Source: Paraeggerthella hongkongensis (GTDB taxonomy: Bacteria; Actinomycetota; Coriobacteriia; Coriobacteriales; Eggerthellaceae). Taken from it: 64,000 nucleotides of DNA. Both the position numbers and the translations under genes were made by a program. The stretch spans positions 1-64,000 of the forward strand of contig NZ_PPTQ01000011.1 in assembly GCF_003340345.1 (NCBI RefSeq), written 5' to 3'. This document shows, one piece after another, positions 57,077 to 64,000 of this stretch (within the stretch, counting starts at the first letter, position 1; every line of letters starts with the position of its first letter). The notes under the pieces were generated by a model. It did no database searches, had not been told where the DNA came from, and worked only from the letters and a program-made list of their open reading frames with translations.

Positions 57077-58393
57077 TCAAGGCTCCCGCGTCAACGACAC
57101 GACGGTCTCGATGTGATCGGTATGGGGGAACATGTCAACCGGCTGAACAACCTTGACCGTAAAGCCTCGGTCACGTAGAAACGCCAGGTCACGCACTTGA
57201 GTTGTAGGGTTGCAGGAAATGTAAACCATGCGCTTCGGGGCAAGCGCCACGGCAGCGTGCAAGAATTCCTCGCTCGCGCCGGCGCGCGGCGGATCCATCA
57301 GCAGCACGTCTACGCGCTGGCCGTCAGCCGCCTGCTCGCGCATGAAATCGCCCGCGTCGCCCACCACGAACCGGGCGTTTTCCACCCCGTTGTGCCGGGC
57401 GTTCTCGCGCGCGTCGCGAATGGCCGAAGCCACGCTGTCCACGCCCGTCACCTGCGCGGCGCCGTGCTTTGCCGCCACCAAGCCAATGGTGCCCGTGCCG
57501 CAGTAGGCGTCGATGGCGCTCTCGCTGCCGGTGAATTCGGCCAGCTCGATGGCACGGCGGTACAGAACTTCAGTTTGAACTGCGTTGACCTGGTAAAACG
57601 ACTGCGACGATATGCGGAAGCTCAGTCCGCACAGCTTATCCAATATGAAGCCGGGGCCATAGAGCGTTTGCTCGCGCTGCCCCAAGATGACATTCGTCTG
57701 ACGCTCGTTGACGTTCTGCACGACCGTCGTGACGCCGGGGCAGCGCTTGACCAAGTCGCGGCAGAAATTCCGCGACGCCGGGAACTCCCGCCCGTTCGTT
57801 ACCAGCGTGACCAGCACCTCTTCGCTTGTATGCCCCACGCGCACAATGGCATGGCGCAAAAACCCCACCCCTTTGTCTTCGTCGTAAGGCGTTATGCCGT
57901 AGCGCGGCATAAGATCGCGAATGGCCCGGATAATGCGTTTGGCCTGCTGGTTTTCCAACAGGCAGGCATCGGTGGAAACGATGCGATGCGTACCTGCGGC
58001 ATACATGCCGCACAAGATCTCGCGCCGGGGAGCTGCGCCCTTGCCGTTCTTGCCGCCTTTGCCGCTCTTGCCTCGACCTTCCTTCGAGCGATCGGCTTTT
58101 CCCTTGCCGCCCGGCGCGGGGAGCTTGCGACCGGGCGCGTACGGAGACGCCACCTTATTGCGGTAGTAATAGGGGTCTTCCATTCCCAAAATAGGCAGAA
58201 GCGCAGACGGATCGGCCACCTGCGCGAACAGCTTCGCAACCTGCGCATCTTTGGCAGCAAGCTGATCGGCGTACGCCACGCTGATATGCTGGCACGCACC
58301 GCACTGGCGCTCAACGGGGCATTCGGGATGCGGCACGGCATCTTCCAACACGCTTGCGCATGCGCCCTTACTGCCAAACGAGGAATTTTGCAT
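57077..58393 (-). CDS. RlmD/RumA-family RNA (uracil-C5) methyltransferase
   Basis: 438 residues, no TRAM domain. The iron-sulfur cysteines CPVERQCGAC (C-x5-C-x2-C) and a fourth Cys in DACLLEN match RlmD. The SAM motif is IDAYCGTGTIGL and the catalytic Cys is in VYISCNPTT. A Gly/Lys/Arg-rich insertion of about 30 residues (about 95-125) is unusual and may bind RNA. The start at 58393 lies inside the upstream gntR gene, overlapping it by 26 nt. Confidence 0.9.
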   Translation of the reverse strand: MQNSSFGSKGACASVLEDAVPHPECPVERQCGACQHISVAYADQLAAKDAQVAKLFAQVADPSALLPILGMEDPYYYRNKVASPYAPGRKLPAPGGKGKADRSKEGRGKSGKGGKNGKGAAPRREILCGMYAAGTHRIVSTDACLLENQQAKRIIRAIRDLMPRYGITPYDEDKGVGFLRHAIVRVGHTSEEVLVTLVTNGREFPASRNFCRDLVKRCPGVTTVVQNVNERQTNVILGQREQTLYGPGFILDKLCGLSFRISSQSFYQVNAVQTEVLYRRAIELAEFTGSESAIDAYCGTGTIGLVAAKHGAAQVTGVDSVASAIRDARENARHNGVENARFVVGDAGDFMREQAADGQRVDVLLMDPPRAGASEEFLHAAVALAPKRMVYISCNPTTQVRDLAFLRDRGFTVKVVQPVDMFPHTDHIETVVSLTREP

Positions 58394-59021
58394 TGTCGTC
58401 ACTCCAATGAACATCGCGGATATAGCGTTGCAGGCCCGCACCGTCGCGGCTTTCGAACAAGCGCACGATTTCGGCATGCTCGTCGTTTGCCTGCCGCAAA
58501 AGGCCGTCCAAATCGGATTCGGCAACGCGGGCGTACTCGCGCTTCATGAAGCAGCGGTTCAACTGCCGGATAAGCTCCACCAAGCGAGCGTTTCCGCACT
58601 TCTCCATATAGCAGGCGTGAAAGTCGCGCTGAAGATCGTCGTATTTTTTATACAGGCGCTTCTCGATGGCCAGCTCCATCGAACCGTGCAGAAACTGCAG
58701 TTGGGCAAGGTCCTCGTCGGTCATGCGGTCCACCGCAAGCAGAGCCGCCCGCCCGTCTAAAGGCCCGATGACCTCGACAATCTCCCGAGCGCTGTCCTCG
58801 GTCACGCTTTTCACGTAAAACCCCTTGCGCGGAACGTTTTCAAGATAACCGTCGGAGGCAAGCTGAATGAGAGCCTCGCGCACCGGCGTACGGCTCACGC
58901 CTAGCGCTTCGCATATCTGCTGCTCGCTGATCTTGTGGTCGTCGGCCAGCGCACCGCCGTCAATAAGATCAACGATGTAGTCGTACACATGGCCCTTCAG
59001 CGACCGGTACTCGTTTGTCAT
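58368..59021 (-). CDS. GntR-family regulator (FCD subfamily)
   Basis: 217 residues. The N-terminal winged helix (about 5-70) reads HKISEQQICEALGVSRTPVREAL, and the helical FCD ligand domain follows with the expected metal-type His residues (FHACYMEKCGN). Divergent from the DDAH-like gene, it may control that gene through the palindrome at 59289-59300. Its 3' end overlaps the methyltransferase start. Confidence 0.9.
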   Translation of the reverse strand: MTNEYRSLKGHVYDYIVDLIDGGALADDHKISEQQICEALGVSRTPVREALIQLASDGYLENVPRKGFYVKSVTEDSAREIVEVIGPLDGRAALLAVDRMTDEDLAQLQFLHGSMELAIEKRLYKKYDDLQRDFHACYMEKCGNARLVELIRQLNRCFMKREYARVAESDLDGLLRQANDEHAEIVRLFESRDGAGLQRYIRDVHWSDDNAKFLVWQ

Positions 59022-59288
59022 GTAATCCGCCTGTCACGCTGCTGCACTGCATACCAATATATCATACGCGCAACCCTGCCCTCTGCGAAGAACAGGGCAA
59101 ACGAGCCCTTAGACATTCCCGAAAACAGCCAGGCGCAAACGCCGGGGTGCCGACCTTTTTCACGCATGCCTGCTTCACGCGCGCTCGCTTGCTTTCCCCA
59201 AGATCGACCGGGCTTTGCACCGCCAAGCCGCCCGAGCGCGTTGCCAAGGCGTCGTGTCCGGGCGGTAACTTTTTCCTTATACGCCTTG

Positions 59289-59300
59289 ATTGTATACAAT
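59289..59300. promoter_or_regulatory. Palindromic operator candidate upstream of the DDAH-like gene
   Basis: ATTGTATACAAT is a perfect 12-bp palindrome of the TTGTATACAA type bound by many FCD-GntR proteins. Its right half, TACAAT, can also serve as a -10 box for the gene at 59365. The 343-base divergent gap otherwise shows no gene. Confidence 0.65.
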
Positions 59301-59364
59301 ATCCAAGCTACAGTTTGCACCGTAAGGAATACCGGCAGCACCGAACCGCGCGAAAGGATTCGCA

Positions 59365-60141
59365 ATGACCAAGTTCACGAACGTCATCGTCCGCCGCCCC
59401 GCCAAATCGATGGTCGAAGGCATCACCTCCGCACCCGAGCTGGGCAAGCCCGACTACGAGCTGGCCTGCAAGCAGCATGACGACTACATTGCGGCCCTGA
59501 AGGAATGCGGCGTCGAAGTAACCGTCCTGCCCGCACTCGAGCAGTTCCCCGACTCCTGCTTCGTCGAGGACCCGGCGGTCATCACCCGCAAGGGCGCCAT
59601 CATCGCGAACCCTGGCGCCGCCAGCCGCAACGGCGAGAAAGACGAGATCGAGCCCGCCGTTCGCCAGTTCTTCGATGACGAGCACGTGAAGCACATCGTT
59701 GCCCCGGGCACGCTGGACGGCGGCGACGTCATGATGGTGGGCGACCACTTCTACGTGGGACGCTCCGCTCGCACCAATGAAGAGGGCATCCGCCAGTTCT
59801 TCGAGATCTTGGAAGGCTGGGGGCTCGAAGGCTCCGAAGTGCCGCTGGAATTCGTCCTGCACCTGAAGACGGGCGTGAACTACCTCGAGGACAACAACAT
59901 GCTGGTGTCCGGCGAATTCGTGACGAAGCCCGACTTCGCTCAGTACAACAAGATCCAGATTCCCGAGGACGAGGCCTACGCCGCCAACTGCATCTGGGTG
60001 AACGGCACGGTCATCGTGCCCGAGGGCTACCCGACCGTCTTGGCAGCCGTGCAGGACGCGGGCTACCAGACGCTGACCGTCGACACGTCCGAGTACCGCA
60101 AGCTGGACGGCGGCCTGAGCTGCCTGTCGCTGCGCTTCTAA
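59365..60141 (+). CDS. Dimethylargininase / arginine deiminase-like hydrolase
   Basis: 258 residues of the amidinotransferase fold. The catalytic Cys is in the C-terminal GGLSCLSLRF, His in FVLHLKTG, and acidic substrate residues in FPDSCFVEDPAV and TLDGGDVM. This matches DDAH, which makes citrulline from methylarginines; related enzymes act on other guanidino compounds. AAAGGA precedes the ATG. A GntR regulator gene lies divergently upstream. Confidence 0.9.
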   Translation: MTKFTNVIVRRPAKSMVEGITSAPELGKPDYELACKQHDDYIAALKECGVEVTVLPALEQFPDSCFVEDPAVITRKGAIIANPGAASRNGEKDEIEPAVRQFFDDEHVKHIVAPGTLDGGDVMMVGDHFYVGRSARTNEEGIRQFFEILEGWGLEGSEVPLEFVLHLKTGVNYLEDNNMLVSGEFVTKPDFAQYNKIQIPEDEAYAANCIWVNGTVIVPEGYPTVLAAVQDAGYQTLTVDTSEYRKLDGGLSCLSLRF

Positions 60142-60158
60142 CCCAACGCTCGCTTGAT

Positions 60159-60192
60159 ACGCAGGCCCGGCATGCTCATGTCGGGCCTGCGT
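60159..60192 (+). terminator. Hairpin after the DDAH-like gene
   Basis: ACGCAGGCCCG (60159-60169) and CGGGCCTGCGT (60182-60192) form a perfect 11-bp stem with a 12-nt loop, 18 nt after the stop. No T-run follows. Confidence 0.7.
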
Positions 60193-60322
60193 GCAGATAA
60201 GCCCGCTCAAAACCGAAGGACAACGCCAGCGTAAGCGGTAACGGATCTATAACTCTTTTAAGAAGCATTCAGCGACGCACGGTATAGTAGTCTGCGAGAC
60301 ACCGTACGTGAAAGGACTTCCC

Positions 60323-60694
60323 ATGAACTTCATCATCCGCTGGCTGGTCACCGCTATCGCCGTCGGCGTGGCCGTATGGCTGGTTCCCGGCATCGAGATC
60401 ATCGGCGGCAACGAGGCATGGGTGGGAATCGCCATCTTCGGCTTGATGTTGGCGCTTGTCAACATCAGCATCAAACCGCTCATGCAGGTGCTGAGCCTTC
60501 CCATCACCGTCATCACGCTAGGCATCTTCTACCTGATCGTAAACACGTTTTTGCTGTACGTTGCCGCATGGCTTGCAAACGGCATCTTCCAAGTTGGGTT
60601 CGCCATTGCCACCTTCGGCAGCGCGTTCGTGGCGTCCATCGTGATCAGCATCGTGTCGGGAATCATGAATTCCCTGGTAGGAGCCGACGACTAG
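60323..60694 (+). CDS. PF04020-type four-helix membrane protein (phage-holin-like)
   Basis: 123 residues, four membrane segments. It resembles the mycobacterial four-TMS holin superfamily (ALVNISIKPLMQVLSLPITV signature). Function is unproven; not part of a prophage here. AAAGGA precedes ATG 60323; TATAGT at about 60284 is a likely -10 box. Two LrgAB holin-like genes follow. Confidence 0.85.
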   Translation: MNFIIRWLVTAIAVGVAVWLVPGIEIIGGNEAWVGIAIFGLMLALVNISIKPLMQVLSLPITVITLGIFYLIVNTFLLYVAAWLANGIFQVGFAIATFGSAFVASIVISIVSGIMNSLVGADD

Positions 60695-60847
60695 AACGCC
60701 AAGCGCCCGCAAGCACCGCGTCTTTCGACGCTGCCCGACGGTCCCGATCGCCTTGTGCGAAAGGGATCGTTTTTCTATCTCCAGAAAGCCTCCATGGACA
60801 ACCGAGCATTTCGCTTTATGATGGACAGGAACTAGCCGCTTCGCATT

Positions 60848-60899
60848 GATCCGATGCCCGCGGGCGCCGCACGTCGTCGTCGCGCGCGGGCATCGGATC
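60848..60899. promoter_or_regulatory. Large hairpin directly upstream of lrgA
   Basis: GATCCGATGCCCGCG (60848-60862) and CGCGGGCATCGGATC (60885-60899) are a perfect 15-bp inverted repeat with a 22-nt loop, ending about 25 nt before the lrgA ATG. It has no T-run. It could be a terminator-like attenuator or a protein-binding site. Confidence 0.7.
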
Positions 60900-60924
60900 C
60901 GCACATCACGTGAGGATCCGAACC

Positions 60925-61395
60925 ATGGAGCACATCGAAGGCGTCTCTCGCGACGCCTCGGGACACGCGTCTACGTCCCCGAAAAACGCCGCATCATGGC
61001 GATCGAAAACCGGTGCCGCCGCAAAGCGCATCGCGAAAATTCTCGCCCAACTCGTCTTGCTTCTGGGCGTGTACGCCGCAGGCTGCGCGCTCGCCTCGGT
61101 ACTTCCCATCACCCTGCCTGGAAACATCGTGGGCATGGTGCTGCTGCTGGCGCTTTTGGGAACGGGCCTCTTGAAAACGCGGCATGTCGGCGATGCGTGC
61201 ACGTGCCTTATCGACAACATGTCGCTGTTCTTCATTCCCGCCGGAGTTGCCATCATGGGGTGCGTTTCCCTGCTGGAAGGAAACGTGGCGAAGTTTGCCC
61301 TGGTCTGCGTAGCAACAACCGTGCTGGTGTTTTTGGCTACGTCAGGAACCGTGGTGTTCGTATCGCGCCTGATGGATCGATGGGAAAAGAGGTAG
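60925..61395 (+). CDS. lrgA: LrgA/CidA-family membrane protein
   Basis: 156 residues with four membrane segments; LPGNIVGMVLLLALL and FFIPAGVAIMG are family signatures. The N-terminal cytoplasmic extension of about 40 residues is longer than usual. With LrgB it modulates murein hydrolase activity in staphylococci, and in other bacteria the pair imports pyruvate. TGAGGA precedes ATG 60925. It lies 3 nt from lrgB. Confidence 0.92.
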   Translation: MEHIEGVSRDASGHASTSPKNAASWRSKTGAAAKRIAKILAQLVLLLGVYAAGCALASVLPITLPGNIVGMVLLLALLGTGLLKTRHVGDACTCLIDNMSLFFIPAGVAIMGCVSLLEGNVAKFALVCVATTVLVFLATSGTVVFVSRLMDRWEKR

Positions 61396-61398
61396 AGC

Positions 61399-62088
61399 AT
61401 GGCGCCGCTTATTCTCACGCTTGTTGTGGGCACCGTGCTTTCCGTTGCGACGTTCAAGCTTTCGGTCCTGCTGTACCGCCGCGTTAACTCCCCGCTTCTC
61501 AATCCCCTCCTGGTCACGGTGGTATTCGTCATCGCCGTGCTGAGCATCTTTCGCATTCCGCTGGAATCCTACGAGGAAAGCGTCCGGGTGATCTCGTTCT
61601 TGCTGGGACCCGCAACCGTAGCGCTGGCATATTCGGTATACCAGCAGCGCCAGATCCTGAAGAAGCACTTCGCACCTATTTTCGCCGGCTGCTTGGTAGG
61701 CTCCATCGTTTCCATGGTCAGCGCGTACGGGTTGTGCAAACTGCTCGGTTTGGGCGACGACATGGCGCTTTCGTTCGTTCCCAAGTCGGTCACCACGCCC
61801 ATCGCCATCGCCGTTTCCCAGCAGCTTGGAGGCATCACCTCCATCACGGTGGCGGCCGTTATCGTAACCGGCGTTCTGGGAGCCATATTCGCGCCGCTCA
61901 TGACGCGCGTGTTCCGCGTGCGCAACCGCGTGGCACGCGGCGTGGCCATCGGAACCTGCGCACACGCCGTTGGCACCACCAAAGCTATCGAAATGGGAGA
62001 GCTCGAAGGCGCCATGAGCGGCGTGGCCATCGCGGTGGCGGGCCTGCTCACAACTGCCATCGTGATCGTAGCCAGCTGCTTCATGTAA
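61399..62088 (+). CDS. lrgB: LrgB/CidB-family membrane protein
   Basis: 229 residues, seven or so membrane segments, with LLGPATVALAYSVY, PKSVTTPIAIAVS and the C-terminal GTCAHAVGTTKAIEMGE signatures of LrgB. Partner of the LrgA gene immediately upstream. Role as for LrgA: membrane channel or pyruvate-transport component. A palindromic terminator starts at its stop codon. Confidence 0.94.
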   Translation: MAPLILTLVVGTVLSVATFKLSVLLYRRVNSPLLNPLLVTVVFVIAVLSIFRIPLESYEESVRVISFLLGPATVALAYSVYQQRQILKKHFAPIFAGCLVGSIVSMVSAYGLCKLLGLGDDMALSFVPKSVTTPIAIAVSQQLGGITSITVAAVIVTGVLGAIFAPLMTRVFRVRNRVARGVAIGTCAHAVGTTKAIEMGELEGAMSGVAIAVAGLLTTAIVIVASCFM

Positions 62089-62114
62089 GTCGGGGGCCGC
62101 ATGCGGCCCCCGAC
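62089..62114. terminator. Bidirectional terminator between lrgB and the alcohol dehydrogenase
   Basis: GTCGGGGGCCGC and GCGGCCCCCGAC flank AT, a perfect 26-bp palindrome between convergent genes. T-runs are absent on both sides. Confidence 0.75.
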
Positions 62115-62123
62115 AATCACATG

Positions 62124-63311
62124 CTATTCGTCGCCCGATGCAAAAGCGATGCGATAGATGGCCTTTGCGTCGTCCATGCTCAGCTTCTTGAAGCTGCCGA
62201 ACGGCTCGCCCTTGTTCTCCTTGAGCGTGGGGATCAGCTTGTCGATATCGGCTTCTTCAACGCCCAGCTCGTCCAAGGTCGTCGGCATGCCCAACGACGC
62301 GAAGAACGAACGGGTTTCGTCGATAGCCGACAGAGCGTCGGCGTCCATATCTCCTGTGGGAGCCAGCCCGAACACCTCGCGCCCGTAGTAGGCGAAGCGA
62401 GCCGGGTTCGCGTCGTACACGAATTCCATCCAAGCCGGGAACATGACGGCCAAGCCCGCGCCGTGGGTAATCTCCGGATACAGTGCGGAAAGCTCGTGCT
62501 CCAAGCCGTGCGTTGCCCAGTCCTCATGCCGACCAACGCCCGCCAAACCCTGATGGCACAGCATGCCCGCCCACATGACGTTTGCACGCGCATCGTAATT
62601 GTCGGGATCGGCCAGAACGCGCGGAGCCTCGGCGCGCACCGTCTTCATAAGCGACAAGCACAGATTGTCCGTCACCGGAACCGCGCCCACGTCGTCGAAG
62701 AAGCGCTCGAGCAAGTGGCAGAACATATCGGTGCAGCCGGCAGCCGTCTGGAACGGCGGCAAGGTGAACGTGAGCTCAGGGTTCATGAACGCAAGCTTCG
62801 GGCGCTGCGCGTTGTTCGCATACCCCGTTTTCATTTGCAGCGCATCGTTCGAGACCACCGTGTTCTTCGACGCCTCGCTGCCAGCCGCCGGAATGGTCAG
62901 CACCACGGCAATGGGCAGCACGTCGTTCGTCGGCTGCTTCGACTCGAAGAAATCCCACACGTCGCCTTCGTAGCGCGCGCCCACCGCGATCGCCTTCGCC
63001 GAGTCAACAACCGACCCACCGCCCACAGCCAGCACCCAATCCACCTCGTGCTGCTTGCATAGCGCTACGCCTTCGCGCACCAACGTGATTTCAGGGTTGG
63101 GACGAACGCCCCCCAACGTCACGTGCTCGATGCCGTGCGCCTCCAAAGACTCTTTGACGCGATCGATCAAGCCGCTGGCCAAAGCGCTTTTGCCGCCGAA
63201 ATGCAGCAGCACCTTCCGGGCGCCACGTTCGGCCAACTTTGTCCCCACCTGCAGTTCTGCGTCTTTGCCGAATACGAAATGAGTCGGCGACACGAATTCA
63301 AAGTTCTCCAT
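62124..63311 (-). CDS. Iron-containing alcohol dehydrogenase (BdhA/YqdH type)
   Basis: 395 residues, group III metal-dependent dehydrogenase, probably NADPH- or NADH-linked butanol-type. The dinucleotide motif is VGGGSVVDSAKAIA. Metal ligands are visible in TAAGCTDMFCHLLE and the His of THGLEHELSA. It reduces aldehydes or ketones during fermentation; substrate unknown. Starts at 63311, 63317 or a TTG at 63323 are all possible, as no strong ribosome site distinguishes them. Confidence 0.93.
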   Translation of the reverse strand: MENFEFVSPTHFVFGKDAELQVGTKLAERGARKVLLHFGGKSALASGLIDRVKESLEAHGIEHVTLGGVRPNPEITLVREGVALCKQHEVDWVLAVGGGSVVDSAKAIAVGARYEGDVWDFFESKQPTNDVLPIAVVLTIPAAGSEASKNTVVSNDALQMKTGYANNAQRPKLAFMNPELTFTLPPFQTAAGCTDMFCHLLERFFDDVGAVPVTDNLCLSLMKTVRAEAPRVLADPDNYDARANVMWAGMLCHQGLAGVGRHEDWATHGLEHELSALYPEITHGAGLAVMFPAWMEFVYDANPARFAYYGREVFGLAPTGDMDADALSAIDETRSFFASLGMPTTLDELGVEEADIDKLIPTLKENKGEPFGSFKKLSMDDAKAIYRIAFASGDE

Positions 63312-63438
63312 GACCATGACCAACTTTCTTTTGACTGAACCGTTACCGCGCCCCGAGCGCAGCAGGCTTGCCGCCTAGCGTACAATAGCAAGCATAGTAC
63401 ATACGCGTGTACCGTACACCGTTCGAAAGGAAATTGCC

Positions 63439-63984
63439 ATGCCTAACTCTGATGCGAAAGTAGTTCGTGGGCTGAGCATTGCCGTCTTGATTCTGTCCAT
63501 ACTTGCCGTTGCCGGCTCCTTGCTGGTCATGATCTTCCTGGGTATCGGCGGCGTAGCGCTCAGCGATCCAAGCGTCGCGAGTTCCGCCGCTATCGAGATC
63601 GACAACGGCTCGGGGATAAGCGCGGACTCTCTGAGCGGCGACGAGGTTGTTGTCCTAGCCATGCTGAGCCTGGGCGTTCTCGGCATGTTCATGGGCTGGT
63701 TGATAATCTGCTCCATCGTTCCGTTGGTGGCGGCAATCCTGGGAATGCGCAACTACAACAACGTGGACAAACTGGGCGGAGCTTTCGGCTGGGCCATCGC
63801 AGGCGCCGTATTCTCGTTTTTGTGCGGCAACCTTATTACCATGGTGCTGCTTATCGTATCCGCCGTGTACATCAACAAGCTGAGGCGCGCGCCCATGGTG
63901 CCCTACGGTCAGGCGCAGCCCGTGTACGGTTACGCACAGCAGCCCGGAAACCAGCAGCAGCCTCCCACCCCTCCGGCGCAGTAG
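63439..63984 (+). CDS. DUF4190-like small membrane protein
   Basis: 181 residues. Four hydrophobic segments (about 10-35, 70-90, 92-102, 115-140) surround a Ser/Asp-rich external loop; the C-terminal tail is rich in Gln, Pro and Tyr (YGQAQPVYGYAQQ). The core resembles DUF4190. AAAGGA precedes the ATG. Function unknown. Confidence 0.75.
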   Translation: MPNSDAKVVRGLSIAVLILSILAVAGSLLVMIFLGIGGVALSDPSVASSAAIEIDNGSGISADSLSGDEVVVLAMLSLGVLGMFMGWLIICSIVPLVAAILGMRNYNNVDKLGGAFGWAIAGAVFSFLCGNLITMVLLIVSAVYINKLRRAPMVPYGQAQPVYGYAQQPGNQQQPPTPPAQ

Positions 63985-64000
63985 CGCAACCTTGTTCGAG

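Noticed and set aside
60323-60694. Prophage holin
   Set aside because: No phage structural, lysis or integration genes are nearby; the PF04020 family is widespread in bacterial chromosomes.

Overview
The window is high-GC bacterial chromosome that reads as an anaerobic gut actinobacterium of the Coriobacteriia, most likely family Eggerthellaceae. Three things point there: a membrane-embedded LuxR-type regulator beside Tat-exported, single-domain FAD reductases; a strongly GC-biased codon pattern that opens long false ORFs antisense to real genes; and many GTG/TTG starts. The species cannot be named from the sequence alone. No tRNA, rRNA, IS element, prophage or CRISPR array was seen.

Layout. 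0.3-2.5 kb: groES-groEL behind a CIRCE operator. 2.6-4.6 kb: DesK/NarL-type two-component pair. 4.7-9.7 kb: accessory respiratory-type locus with a 12-TM LuxR regulator and two convergent paralogous flavoproteins. 9.9-15.6 kb: nadE, hypBA (nickel insertion), tatBC and an amidohydrolase that may belong to futalosine-type menaquinone synthesis. 16.4-21.9 kb: B12-binding radical SAM protein, HelD-like helicase and the menaquinone methyltransferase. 22.3-30.6 kb: complete kdpFABCDE operon including the 30-residue KdpF. 31.5-34.5 kb: tRNA t6A genes, with TsaB, RimI and TsaD fused in one polypeptide and tsaE directly upstream. 34.6-39.0 kb: ferredoxin-nitroreductase and the one-carbon set folD-fchA-fhs. 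39.1-43.8 kb: coaX, an OmpR-type two-component pair, a TetR/HsmA divergent unit with a visible operator, and a class I glutamine amidotransferase-like hydrolase. 44.5-48.0 kb: fabH behind a FabT-like box, bioY behind a BirA-like box, and a MATE transporter. 48.3-55.4 kb: the tilS / maf / hpt-ftsH-folPK-birA block. 55.6-64 kb: a diguanylate cyclase, an RlmD-type methyltransferase and GntR pair, a DDAH-like hydrolase, three small holin-like membrane proteins (PF04020 type, LrgA, LrgB), an iron-dependent alcohol dehydrogenase and a DUF4190-like membrane protein.

The functions fit an anaerobe that respires with menaquinone. TatBC would export the cofactor-loaded flavoproteins, the quinone genes supply their electron carrier, HypAB mature nickel hydrogenase, and Fhs-FchA-FolD handle one-carbon units from formate.

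The most unusual feature is a family of intergenic elements. Three copies (90-241, 16040-16189, 44109-44254) share 24-27 bp terminal inverted repeats and an interior of exactly 98 nt that aligns without gaps. Two further loci (22049-22200 and 31034-31241) carry unrelated or divergent long terminal repeats around the same CCTGGTC core. They look like a dispersed structured or MITE-like element not explained by any neighbouring gene.
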